DNA from: Promethearchaeota archaeon
Lineage (GTDB): Archaea > Asgardarchaeota > Lokiarchaeia > Sigyniarchaeales > SOKP01
Length of the DNA: 11,452 nt
NCBI GenBank assembly: GCA_030615145.1
Contig: JAUWZT010000108.1
Span: 1 to 11,452, forward strand
Reading direction: 5' to 3'
Under the pieces are notes generated by a model. It searched no databases. It saw nothing but the letters and a program-made list of their open reading frames with translations, and was not told where the DNA came from. Position numbers and translations under genes: made by a program. Below, in pieces: positions 1-6,783 of the stretch (positions are counted from its first letter, which is position 1; each line of letters starts with the position of its first letter).

Positions 1-54
1 TTTCTTAGATAATTAAACTTCCAAAATCCGTTAAAAAAAGCTTTACAATAGCGA

Positions 55-714
55 ATGGGATATTATATGATGTTAATTGAACAAATATTCTTGGTAGGAA
101 TAAATGAAAAATCTAACAAGATTTCTCTCGATTATGAAGATTACTTGTTTTATGGAGCGATCATGATGGATTTAGTTTTAAAGGATAAGATTTCTATATC
201 TAGAAGAAATTTACAAATAGAAATCCTTAATAAAGACTCAACTAATGATGTGATCTTAGATAAAATGCTCGACTTTATAAACATAAGTAGAGGAAATAAA
301 ACATTAATAGATATATGTTCCCGATTTATGAAAAGATCAAATAAATCTGATTTTACAGAAGTCATAATTTCCAAATTAGAATCTTTAGGGTTTATTAAAT
401 ATTTAGGGAAAAAGCGTTTTAAAAGGAGATATCAGGTAATTGAACCAGCATTAAAAACAAAAATATTAAATGAAATCAATGCTGTACTTATTGACAACCA
501 AGAACCTACGAAAGAATTAATGTTTCTACTCAGTCTCTTAAGAATTGAATCTAATTTCTTAAAAGTAATTTCTAAGAAATTAAAAAAGATAGCTGAGAAG
601 AGAATAATAAAATTAGTGAGACATGAATCTATTGGAAACGCACTACAAGATTATATTGATGAAATGAAAGAAGAACTTCAGGAAGCTTTTGATGACATTC
701 TTGATGATGATTAA
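55..714 (+). CDS. GPP34 (GOLPH3/Vps74-like) domain protein
   Basis: This 219-residue protein matches the GPP34 fold end to end. Residues 6-17 (MLIEQIFLVGIN) match the opening helix, and 31-48 (LFYGAIMMDLVLKDKISI) the segment usually written as L.YGL.GA.L.EL...G.I. Residues 106-137 (SKLESLGFI, then the basic hairpin KKRFKRRYQV and EPALKTKI) match the central winged-helix-like part. Residues 151-172 (PTKELMFLLSLLRIESNFLKVI) and 194-208 (GNALQDYIDEMKEEL) match the last helices, followed by an acidic tail. Eukaryotic GOLPH3 binds PI4P on Golgi membranes; bacterial members are common but poorly characterised. There is no signal peptide or TM segment, so a cytosolic or peripheral-membrane role is inferred. 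In-frame ATGs at 67 and 70 are alternative starts and fit the family N-terminus better than 55; no clear Shine-Dalgarno site decides. The protein lacks the long N-terminal tail of eukaryotic members. Confidence 0.75.
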   Translation: MGYYMMLIEQIFLVGINEKSNKISLDYEDYLFYGAIMMDLVLKDKISISRRNLQIEILNKDSTNDVILDKMLDFINISRGNKTLIDICSRFMKRSNKSDFTEVIISKLESLGFIKYLGKKRFKRRYQVIEPALKTKILNEINAVLIDNQEPTKELMFLLSLLRIESNFLKVISKKLKKIAEKRIIKLVRHESIGNALQDYIDEMKEELQEAFDDILDDD

Positions 715-813
715 AAACAGAACTTCTAAATTGCTATTTAACGATTTTATTTCCCATATATGAGATAATCAAGAACCAAGCAAAATTTAAATATAGTATA
801 AAATTAAAAGATC

Positions 814-1194
814 TCAGGAAAATAATTCAAGAAATTGCCCAACTATTCCAAAATAGTCTAAATCCTCTAGATCTTTAAAATCTCCTTTTAAATACAAAAC
901 TTTATCTCCATTGGAATTATTAATTACGCCTTTTTCCTTCAAAATCTCATAAATTAGGCGTTCATCAGCGGAGGAAAAAATATTGCCATTTTCCATATAC
1001 CCTAAATTTTCACCCTCATTTCCATCAATATCCCCATTTTCTAAGAGATATAAAAGAGTATAACCTGATTTGTCCTTAAACTCATTTTTTTTAATGAATC
1101 CAATTTTTTTCTTCTTTTTATTAAGATATTGCTTCCCATCAATAAAACCTTCCAATTTATCTCTATCGTTGTAAACCTCTATCATATTAAACAC
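814..1194 (-). CDS. small beta-hairpin-repeat protein, resembling 4-fold beta flower proteins
   Basis: This 126-residue hypothetical protein is built from about six degenerate units of 15-17 residues, each a strand-turn-strand such as DKLEGFIDGKQYLNKK (12-27), KKIGFIKKNEFKDKSG (29-44), ENLGYMENGNIFSSADE (62-78) and DKVLYLKGDF (97-106). The shared pattern is (L/I)G(F/Y)(I/M).(x)G.(I/Y), typical of small beta-flower or beta-propeller-like domains of unknown role. It has no signal peptide or TM segment. The start is GTG at 1194, supported by a GAGGA Shine-Dalgarno site at 1201-1205 with a 6-nt spacer; the in-frame ATG at 1185 is the alternative and sits rather far from that site. The stop is TGA. 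It converges with the GPP34 gene across 99 bp. I recognise the repeat architecture but not a function. Confidence 0.6.
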   Translation of the reverse strand: MFNMIEVYNDRDKLEGFIDGKQYLNKKKKKIGFIKKNEFKDKSGYTLLYLLENGDIDGNEGENLGYMENGNIFSSADERLIYEILKEKGVINNSNGDKVLYLKGDFKDLEDLDYFGIVGQFLELFS

Positions 1195-1563
1195 TAAATA
1201 TCCTCATGTAATTGTTAGAATCATAATTAAAATAACTAAAAATAAATAGAGCAATAAAAATTCTTTTAATTTTCATATTTCGAAATTTCATCATAAAAGC
1301 GCTCTACATATTTGTGAGATTAATCTAATTGAAAATCTTACTATCTTATCTTTTTTGGCTGAATTTAAACTTTATCTATGGTTTCAACTTGATACTTTTT
1401 AACTCTCAACAATTTGAAACTTAGACTTAAATAATATTGATTGAAGTATTTTAATAGCATGACTACAATGGTGTGAATATATTTGATTTTTATATTTATG
1501 AATTTATTGTGCTATGACAAATTTTAAAACATAATAAAAAGTATTGGTAATATCTTCTATAAA
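1195..1563. other. 369-bp AT-rich intergenic region without a recognised gene
   Basis: I see no convincing open frame, tRNA or repeat array in this stretch. It must hold the leader and promoter of the 814-1194 gene at its left edge and the transcription end of the VapBC block at its right edge (a short A-run on the plus strand near 1536-1540 gives U's in the minus transcript). One perfect 10-bp palindrome, ATTTCGAAAT, lies at 1277-1286, but a site this short and AT-rich may be chance. Confidence 0.5.
1201..1205 (-). promoter_or_regulatory. Shine-Dalgarno site deciding a GTG start
   Basis: The minus strand reads TGAGGATATTTAGTG, placing GAGGA six bases before the GTG at 1194. The in-frame ATG at 1185 would have a spacer of about 15, so the GTG is preferred. 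A TATA-like CTATTTATTTT lies about 40-55 bases upstream of the start (near 1238-1250), consistent with a short leader, but in DNA this AT-rich it is weak evidence. Confidence 0.5.
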
Positions 1564-1995
1564 CTAAATTTTATTAGGTATAGGGTCAATAATCTCAATA
1601 TTTGGGATCTTCTTGAATGCTTCATCATGAGTGCATAATTTCGTTATATTATGTCCTTCCATAAAGCTTAAAATTGTAGCATCTCTTCCCCCAATACCTG
1701 TATGCGAAAATTTACAAAAAACAGACAAAATTGAATCAAGCTGTTCAAATTCTAGATTTCCAATTATGAAATCAATAGAAGAAAATAATTCCCATTTCTC
1801 TTTCGCAACTGTTGGTCCTAATCGTTTAACTAAGTAATGCATCACTTCAATCATAACTACTGTATTTATTGCCAAGGAGACATTTTCAAATAAATTTTTA
1901 AAATGTTCAAGAACATATTGATGTTCTACTATGGTTTTATCAAAAAGATAAATCCAATAATTGGAATCTAAAAAAACTATGGGTTTTGCTTCCAT
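1564..1995 (-). CDS. vapC: PIN-domain ribonuclease, VapC-type toxin
   Basis: This 143-residue protein has the four acidic positions of a PIN nuclease: D10 in IVFLDSNYWIYLF, E50 in VVMIEVMHYL, D105 in GGRDATILSF and D124 in LCTHDEAF. In the VapC family these bind Mg2+/Mn2+ and cleave RNA, often tRNA or rRNA. Length and the C-terminal NIEIIDP segment are typical of the family. The ATG at 1995 lies inside the end of the upstream antitoxin frame (19-bp overlap), a common arrangement for translational coupling of toxin to antitoxin. The stop is TAG. It is the last gene of the minus-strand block that begins with the radical SAM gene. The RNA target cannot be read from sequence; a housekeeping PIN nuclease is less likely given the adjacent AbrB-like partner. 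Confidence 0.85.
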   Translation of the reverse strand: MEAKPIVFLDSNYWIYLFDKTIVEHQYVLEHFKNLFENVSLAINTVVMIEVMHYLVKRLGPTVAKEKWELFSSIDFIIGNLEFEQLDSILSVFCKFSHTGIGGRDATILSFMEGHNITKLCTHDEAFKKIPNIEIIDPIPNKI

Positions 1996-2249
1996 ATACT
2001 TTTAATCATCTCTGGTGTCACTTTTTCTTCGGCAGGAGTTGTTATACAACCTACCAGATGTTTAAAAATCTGATCTTTTGTAGGACTTTTCCGTATTAGA
2101 ATAGAATTATCCTTATTAACCTTAATAGATAATTTATCCCCCGATTTAATAAATAACTTCTCTCTAATCTTAGAAGGTAAGGTCAACCTACCTCTATCAT
2201 CAATTTCAACTTTTCCCATATGATTACCCATACCCATATAAACACCCAT
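1977..2249 (-). CDS. vapB: AbrB/MazE-like antitoxin (VapB-type)
   Basis: From the ATG at 2249 this is a 90-residue protein. The swapped-hairpin AbrB DNA-binding domain is clear in GKVEIDDRGRLTLPSKIREK followed by FIKSGDKLSIKV and SILIRK. The C-terminal tail (KDQIFKHLVGCITTPAEEKV, then PEMIKSIW) is the expected toxin-wrapping part. The stop is TAG, and the frame overlaps the PIN start by 19 bp. Start choice: the frame stays open to 2372, but that would overlap the SEC-C end of the radical SAM gene. ATGs at 2249, 2237, 2231 and 2219 follow in quick succession. 2219 gives the usual family N-terminus (MGKVEID); 2249 is favoured by a TATA element about 30 bases upstream, which would make a leaderless message. 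As in the family, it probably represses its own promoter together with the toxin. Confidence 0.8.
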   Translation of the reverse strand: MGVYMGMGNHMGKVEIDDRGRLTLPSKIREKLFIKSGDKLSIKVNKDNSILIRKSPTKDQIFKHLVGCITTPAEEKVTPEMIKSIWKQNP

Positions 2250-2271
2250 GGTTAATAAATTTATTCTTGGA

Positions 2272-2284
2272 TCTCTATAAAAAA
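2272..2284 (-). promoter_or_regulatory. candidate archaeal TATA element for vapBC
   Basis: The minus strand carries CTTTTTTTTATAGAGA in the 52-bp gap between the radical SAM stop and the ATG at 2249. Its centre, near 2278, is about 26-30 bases before 2249, the spacing expected between a TATA box and the start of a leaderless archaeal transcript. It would let the toxin-antitoxin pair be expressed apart from the radical SAM gene. This is inferred from spacing only, and the background is AT-rich. Confidence 0.35.
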
Positions 2285-2301
2285 AAGTTTTGACTTTCCT
2301 A

Positions 2302-3516
2302 CTAATATTTATTTCCGCAACAATTTTTATACTTTTTTCCGCTTCCACATGAGCACGGCTCGTTTCTTCCAATTTTTTTTGTTTTAAAGGGTGTTGGAGC
2401 TTTAATTTGGAGCTCAGCTTTAAATTTTTCTGCTATACTTTTAAAACGAGGTAATGTACGAGAATAAAACATCTTCCAACCTTTACATAGAACGCTTAAC
2501 TCTTTTGAAAAGTTAGGCGCGCCAAAGCGAAATTTTTGGCAATCTCCATGACATAAATTAAGATATGGGCATAAATCGCATTCTTTATTCCAATTTGCTT
2601 TTTGGTTTCCAAAGCTTTGATATTTCTTCGATAATATAAGACTTTCCCATGAATCGGCTTTAACATTTCCTAATAATAGGTCATCGCGTACAAAAAAGTC
2701 ACACGGGTATACGCTACCATCGTATTCAACAACAAAATATTGAACGCAACTTTTTCCCATATAACAAACATTATAGCGTCCGTAGACTAAATATTCCATA
2801 ATTGAGTCGAATAAACGAATTGAAACCCTATTAACATCTTCTTTTATCCACTCCTCGAATAAATCGGAGAGAAATTTACCCCAATCTTCTCCATTAATAG
2901 AAAAGGGTCTAAGCTTACCCTCCTCATCAAACTCAACACAGGGAATGTATTGATGGAAATAAAAACCGTTTTTAAGGTGATATTGATAAATTTCCCTTGC
3001 TTTTTTTACAGTCTCGTTGTTAATTAACGTTAGAATGTTAAATTCAACGCCATACCGTTTAAGACACTCTATACCGCGCATGACTAAGGCATGGGTGGGT
3101 TTCTGACCAATTGTTTTTCTATAGTGATCGTGAAGATATTCCGGTCCATCTAAACTGACTCCCACAAGAAACTTGTATTCCCCAAAAAACTTAGCCATTT
3201 CCTCCGTTATTAAAGTAGCGTTGGTTTGAAGGCCGTTACTTATTGAAGAACCAGGTGGAGCGTATTTCAATTGGAGTTCAACGACCTTTTTGAAGAATTT
3301 AAGACCCATTAACGTAGGTTCTCCACCCTGCCACCCGAAAGAATATTGTTTATTCTGATCAGTGTTCATATAACTTTTAATTATGATTTCCAATATCTCA
3401 TCAGACATTCGAGGGTTTTTATTTGCATTTTCTAGGTGATCTATATAAAAACAGTAATCGCATCTAAGGTTACAATCTGCTGAGGCGGGTTTGATTAATA
3501 AGGAAAACGATTTCAT
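2302..3516 (-). CDS. anaerobic sulfatase-maturase-type radical SAM/SPASM enzyme with C-terminal SEC-C motif
   Basis: This 404-residue protein starts with the radical SAM core: CX3CX2C at C15, C19 and C22 binds the SAM-cleaving [4Fe-4S] cluster, and GGEPT is at 64-68. The SPASM region has eight cysteines (C251, C257, C272, C313, C316, C322, C326, C344) for two auxiliary clusters. Their spacing matches the Clostridium perfringens anSME as I recall it, with D273 in YPCDFFV where that enzyme has its catalytic Asp. anSMEs oxidise a Cys or Ser of a sulfatase to formylglycine without oxygen. Residues 383-401 (GRNEPCSCGSGKKYKNCCG) are a SEC-C zinc motif, joined by a short linker. No sulfatase is in the window, so the true substrate is open. 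The ATG at 3516 fits the family N-terminus (LLIKPASADCNLRC). Translation ends at tandem TAGTAG, 52 bp before vapB. It is divergent from the aminopeptidase gene. Confidence 0.9.
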   Translation of the reverse strand: MKSFSLLIKPASADCNLRCDYCFYIDHLENANKNPRMSDEILEIIIKSYMNTDQNKQYSFGWQGGEPTLMGLKFFKKVVELQLKYAPPGSSISNGLQTNATLITEEMAKFFGEYKFLVGVSLDGPEYLHDHYRKTIGQKPTHALVMRGIECLKRYGVEFNILTLINNETVKKAREIYQYHLKNGFYFHQYIPCVEFDEEGKLRPFSINGEDWGKFLSDLFEEWIKEDVNRVSIRLFDSIMEYLVYGRYNVCYMGKSCVQYFVVEYDGSVYPCDFFVRDDLLLGNVKADSWESLILSKKYQSFGNQKANWNKECDLCPYLNLCHGDCQKFRFGAPNFSKELSVLCKGWKMFYSRTLPRFKSIAEKFKAELQIKAPTPFKTKKIGRNEPCSCGSGKKYKNCCGNKY

Positions 3517-3650
3517 GATATTCTTCTAATATCATATATTAATAGAGTATGTTTAGAAATTCAAAAAGAATCTTAAATCTTTTTCATATAAACATTAGTT
3601 CATTTATTATTTAGAATTAGGTTTAAATCGATATTACTTCCAGTTATCAC

Positions 3651-3713
3651 AGTAGCTACTTTCTGGCTAGGTACTTAAAAAAGTTGCTAAGCAGTATCTA
3701 CTACTAATAGTAG
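3651..3713. promoter_or_regulatory. AGTAG/CTACT palindromes between divergent genes
   Basis: The 291-bp gap between the radical SAM and aminopeptidase starts holds a perfect 10-bp palindrome, AGTAGCTACT (3651-3660), and an inverted repeat, CTACTA-CTAA-TAGTAG (3698-3713). A further CTACTA lies at 3771-3776. Repeats of one half-site at three places in a divergent promoter region suggest operators for a regulator, or a small hairpin. No regulator gene is adjacent. A TATA-like ATATATTA at 3741-3748 could serve the aminopeptidase. Confidence 0.35.
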
Positions 3714-3807
3714 CCATTTTATTGGATAGTAAAGCAAAACATATATTAAGGAATTTAACGTAATTATCAACTACTACAATTATTATTACAAATTTGGTGG
3801 AAATGTA

Positions 3808-5073
3808 ATGTCATCCGAGTTTGAACAAAAATTAGAGAAATATGCTGAAGTGATATTAAAAGTAGGGTTAAATCTCCAACCTAAACAGCGTTTGCTTATT
3901 GGAGGGCCTTCTGTTGCCTATGATGGCATATCTTTTAGAGCAGCTCCGTTGGTACGAATAATTGCGAAAAAAGCATATCAAATGGGAGCAAGATTAGTTG
4001 ATGTGATATGGACAGATGAGCAAATGCGCTTGATTCGATTCCAATACGGTCCTAAAAAATCGCTTAGAGAATATCCAAAATGGAGAATAGATACGAGACT
4101 CGAGAATCTTAAAGCAGGAGATGCGAGTCTTGGCATTATGAGCCCTAATCCTGATTTATTGAAAGATGTGGACCTTAGCGTGATTTTAAAATTTTCACTC
4201 TTCTTAATTAAGCATCTCAAACCTGTTTCAAATCTTGTTAGTCAATTTGCTTCAAACTGGTTAGTGATTTCAACGCCAAACAAGGCTTGGGCAGATAAGA
4301 TACTTCCACACATTCCTTCGAATGAACGAGTCCAGAAATTGTAGGACATCCTATTCGAAATTTGTCGAATAACTGAAGAAAATCCAATTTCTGCTTGGCA
4401 AAATCATAATGAAAACCTCAAAAAGCGATGTAATTATTTAAATCAGAAACAGTATAGAGCACTAAAATTAACTTCTCCAGAAACAGATCTAACAATCGGG
4501 TTGCCTAAGGACCATGTCTGGGATGGCGGGAGTGCAACATCACAGAATGGAATTGATTTTACACCAAACTTACCTACAGAAGAGATTTTTACGCTCCCAG
4601 ATAAAGATCAAGTTGATGGGGTTGTTAAAACTACTAGACCAGTTTTAATTCAAGGACAAGTTATCGAGGGATGCATTTTTAAGTTTTCTAAAGGGCGTAT
4701 AATTGAGGCAAATGCTATGGTTGGTGATGAAATCATGGATAAAATAATTAATATCGATGAAGGAGCTCGAAGATTAGGAGAGATAGCTTTAGTGCCCCAT
4801 AGTTCTCCTATATCACAGGCAGGATTGCTTTTTTATAATATTTTACTTGATGAAAATGCTTCAAATCATATTGCAATAGGCCAAGCTTACAGAAATTCAT
4901 TGAAAAATGGTAATGCATTTACTGATGAAGAATTTATGGCTGCTGGAGGCAATAATAGCTCTATCCATCTTGATCTTATGATTGGCTCAGGAGAAATGAG
5001 TGTAGATGGAGTATTAGAAGATGAAACTACAGAACCAATAATGCGAAATGGAGAATGGGTTTTTGAGGTATGA
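3808..5073 (+). pseudogene. M29-family metallo-aminopeptidase interrupted by one in-frame TAG
   Basis: This would be a 421-residue protein, the normal length for AmpS/PepS-type (M29) leucyl aminopeptidases, but codon 179 (4342-4344) is TAG. Both sides are in one frame and well conserved. The N-terminal half is the substrate-side domain (KYAEVILKVGLNLQPKQRLLI, APLVRIIAKKAYQMGA). The C-terminal half holds every metal ligand expected by the spacing of Thermus-type enzymes: E259 (LPTEE), E325 (LGEIALVPH), H354 (DENASNHIAIG), H387 and D389 (IHLDLMIG). A product ending at TAG has 178 residues and no active site. Relatives read KLW(D/E)AIF where this gene has KL-stop-DILF, so one TGG to TAG change explains it. 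The start ATG has GGTGG at 3796-3800, seven bases upstream. Final stop TGA. Options are a recent nonsense mutation, an assembly error or amber readthrough; I rank the first two highest. Confidence 0.85.
4342..4344 (+). other. in-frame TAG at a conserved Trp position of the aminopeptidase
   Basis: The codon before is TTG (Leu) and the codons after read DILFEICRITEENPISAWQ, continuing the family alignment without gap or frameshift. From 4345 to 5070 there is no other stop. No pylT-like tRNA or pylS is in the window. Downstream reinitiation at TTG 4501 would give a fragment with all metal ligands but without the N-terminal domain. Confidence 0.85.
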
Positions 5074-5097
5074 TTTGATCTATATCTTCAGTCAAAT

Positions 5098-5119
5098 ATA
5101 TTTCATTTTGAAATATTTT
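5098..5119 (+). terminator. hairpin with T-run after the aminopeptidase
   Basis: ATATTTC (5098-5104) and GAAATAT (5110-5116) form a 7-bp stem with a 5-base loop, followed by T's, 24 bases after the TGA. The stem is AT-rich and weak, but its position is right for ending this transcript and would separate it from the PLP gene at 5270. Confidence 0.4.
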
Positions 5120-5269
5120 CGAAGTAGAGAAAGCCGATAATTAAAACATTTATTGAAAGTAAAATTTTTGAAAATTAGGAGAAGAGAATAAACAAAATTT
5201 TTTACCATTACTTTTAAAAATTATGCTCTCAAATTTAATTTAAAAAAATAAATTATTTTTAAATTAATT

Positions 5270-6721
5270 ATGAAAGAAATTGAACCTAAAATTTTAACTA
5301 AAGAAGAAATTGAGCGAATTCCATCGGGAATTAATGAGGAAGAACTTATTGAGTTTGATAAACACTCCCTTAATTCTTTTGTTGAGCCTTTAACTGCTAT
5401 AGAAGCAAAAGAACCGGGATCGTCATGGGTTAAAGTAGTAGACAGAGAAGGAAATGTAAAAGACATTCTCGACGCTACATCCATGAATTGGACTTTAACT
5501 CTCGGGTTTGCACACCCTGACGTAAATTATGCAGCATATCAACAAATGATCAGACTAAGTCATGTAAGGTATAACGTATTAACTCCTGCCAGAGCAAAAT
5601 TAGTAATAAAAATCTCAGAATTAGTTCCAGGAAAGCTTAAAGGAGGAAGAGTTTCTTTAAACAATCAAGGTGGGGGATTAGCTAACGAAGCGGCTATTAA
5701 ATTAGCAATGATGGCGTCAAGAGGAGCTGACCATTTTGGTGTTTTTTGGGGCGGCTATCACGGATCTACTTTAGTAACGACCACTGCCACTCAGCCAATG
5801 CATGGAATAAACCGTTTCTTTAGTTTTGGATATGAACACTTCACCAGAATGCCTTATCCTTATTGTTATAGATGTCTGTGGAAGTATAAAGGAGGTTTAA
5901 ACGGTAAAAAGGATCCTAGCTGCAATTTAGAATGTTTTGATTTAGTAGAAAACTATATACTTGGGATGGCACCAAAAAGATTTGCAGGGATTATGCTTGA
6001 ACCAATTCAAGCTGCTGGAGGTCAAATACCAGCACCACCCGAATTTTTACGAAAATTGAAGTTAGTATGTGAAGAGGAAAAAGTATTCTTAATATACGAC
6101 GAATGTCAAACGAGCATGTGGAGATGTGGAAAATATTTCACAATAACCGAGCGATACGAAAAGGAATTAAACTTAGATGTTTCACCAGACATGATGACAT
6201 TCACAAAAGGAATTGGAGGTGGGTTTCCTTTAGGTGTTTTAGTTGCATCTCCAAAAATCAAGAAAAGATTTGGTCCTTCAGAAGAACATACTACGTTTAG
6301 TTCGGACCCACTATCCATGGCAACTTCACTGGCAGCAATTAAAGTTATCGAGAAAGCCAAATATGGAGAAAATTGTGAGAAAATGGGCGATAAAATCACG
6401 AAACGACTATTTGAAATGCAAGAAGAATACGAAGTTATTGGAGACATAAGAGGTCCTGGATTATTTATTGGAATAGAATTAGTTAAAAACAAAGAAACGC
6501 GAGAACCTTTCACAGAACTTTCTGAAGAAATGGTATTATTAGCACCAAAACATAACTTATATTTAGGACCAAGTATGCCAATTCTAACGGCCACAGGTAA
6601 ACTTAGAAGACGAAATGTAATCAAAATTAAGCCACCTTTAGTTGTTACGGAAGAGGATACTGATTTTATACTGGAAAATTTTGAATTAACTCTAAAAGAC
6701 GCGCTGAATAAGTTAAAATAA
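5270..6721 (+). CDS. class III PLP-dependent aminotransferase-fold enzyme (dialkylglycine decarboxylase/aminotransferase/racemase group)
   Basis: This 483-residue fold-type I PLP enzyme has the class III landmarks: YDECQT with D277 for the pyridine nitrogen, FTKGIGGGFPLG with K313 as the Schiff-base lysine, the GGYHGSTL segment at 161-168 and the C-terminal IKPPLVVTEED. A cysteine insert, CYRC...C...C (C199, C202, C218, C222), follows PYP and looks able to bind a metal; similar inserts occur in archaeal and bacterial relatives annotated as 2,2-dialkylglycine decarboxylase or amino-acid racemase. Departures from the usual motifs are NNQGGGLANE at 131-140 in place of (N/T)(S/T)GSEANE, SMWRCG in place of GFGRTG, and K452 where the dialkylglycine decarboxylase substrate Arg is expected. 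The reaction is therefore uncertain. The N-terminal 40 residues precede the core. No Shine-Dalgarno site is seen; T/A-rich elements about 25 bases upstream could make it leaderless. Confidence 0.8.
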   Translation: MKEIEPKILTKEEIERIPSGINEEELIEFDKHSLNSFVEPLTAIEAKEPGSSWVKVVDREGNVKDILDATSMNWTLTLGFAHPDVNYAAYQQMIRLSHVRYNVLTPARAKLVIKISELVPGKLKGGRVSLNNQGGGLANEAAIKLAMMASRGADHFGVFWGGYHGSTLVTTTATQPMHGINRFFSFGYEHFTRMPYPYCYRCLWKYKGGLNGKKDPSCNLECFDLVENYILGMAPKRFAGIMLEPIQAAGGQIPAPPEFLRKLKLVCEEEKVFLIYDECQTSMWRCGKYFTITERYEKELNLDVSPDMMTFTKGIGGGFPLGVLVASPKIKKRFGPSEEHTTFSSDPLSMATSLAAIKVIEKAKYGENCEKMGDKITKRLFEMQEEYEVIGDIRGPGLFIGIELVKNKETREPFTELSEEMVLLAPKHNLYLGPSMPILTATGKLRRRNVIKIKPPLVVTEEDTDFILENFELTLKDALNKLK

Positions 6722-6735
6722 CAAAAAATACACTC

Positions 6736-6744
6736 TTTTTTTTT
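6736..6744 (+). terminator. T9 tract after the PLP enzyme gene
   Basis: Nine T's start 15 bases after the TAA, with no strong hairpin before them. Oligo-T alone is a usual archaeal transcription stop. An A6 run at 6723-6728 could do the same for the opposing minus-strand PH-domain gene. Confidence 0.45.
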
Positions 6745-6783
6745 ATAAACTTAAATACCTAAATGATTTCGTAGAAATTTTTT

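Noticed and set aside
1277..1286. ATTTCGAAAT palindrome as an operator
   Set aside because: A single short AT-rich palindrome is expected by chance in this composition and has no second copy nearby.
2250..2372. Longer antitoxin start at 2372
   Set aside because: It would overlap the SEC-C coding end of the radical SAM gene in another frame, and the added 41 residues have no AbrB-family counterpart.
3532..3541. TATA-like TAATATATGA before the radical SAM gene
   Set aside because: Its centre is only about 21 bases from the ATG, which would put the transcript start inside the gene; in this AT-rich DNA the match alone is not enough.
3808..4344. Treating 3808-4344 and 4501-5073 as two separate genes
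   Set aside because: Both are in one frame, the 52 codons between the TAG and 4501 continue the M29 family alignment, and the domain would be split within a conserved motif. It is one gene with one stop.
6106..6624. 172-codon minus-strand frame inside the PLP enzyme gene
   Set aside because: It lies entirely opposite conserved PLP motifs and shows no domain of its own.
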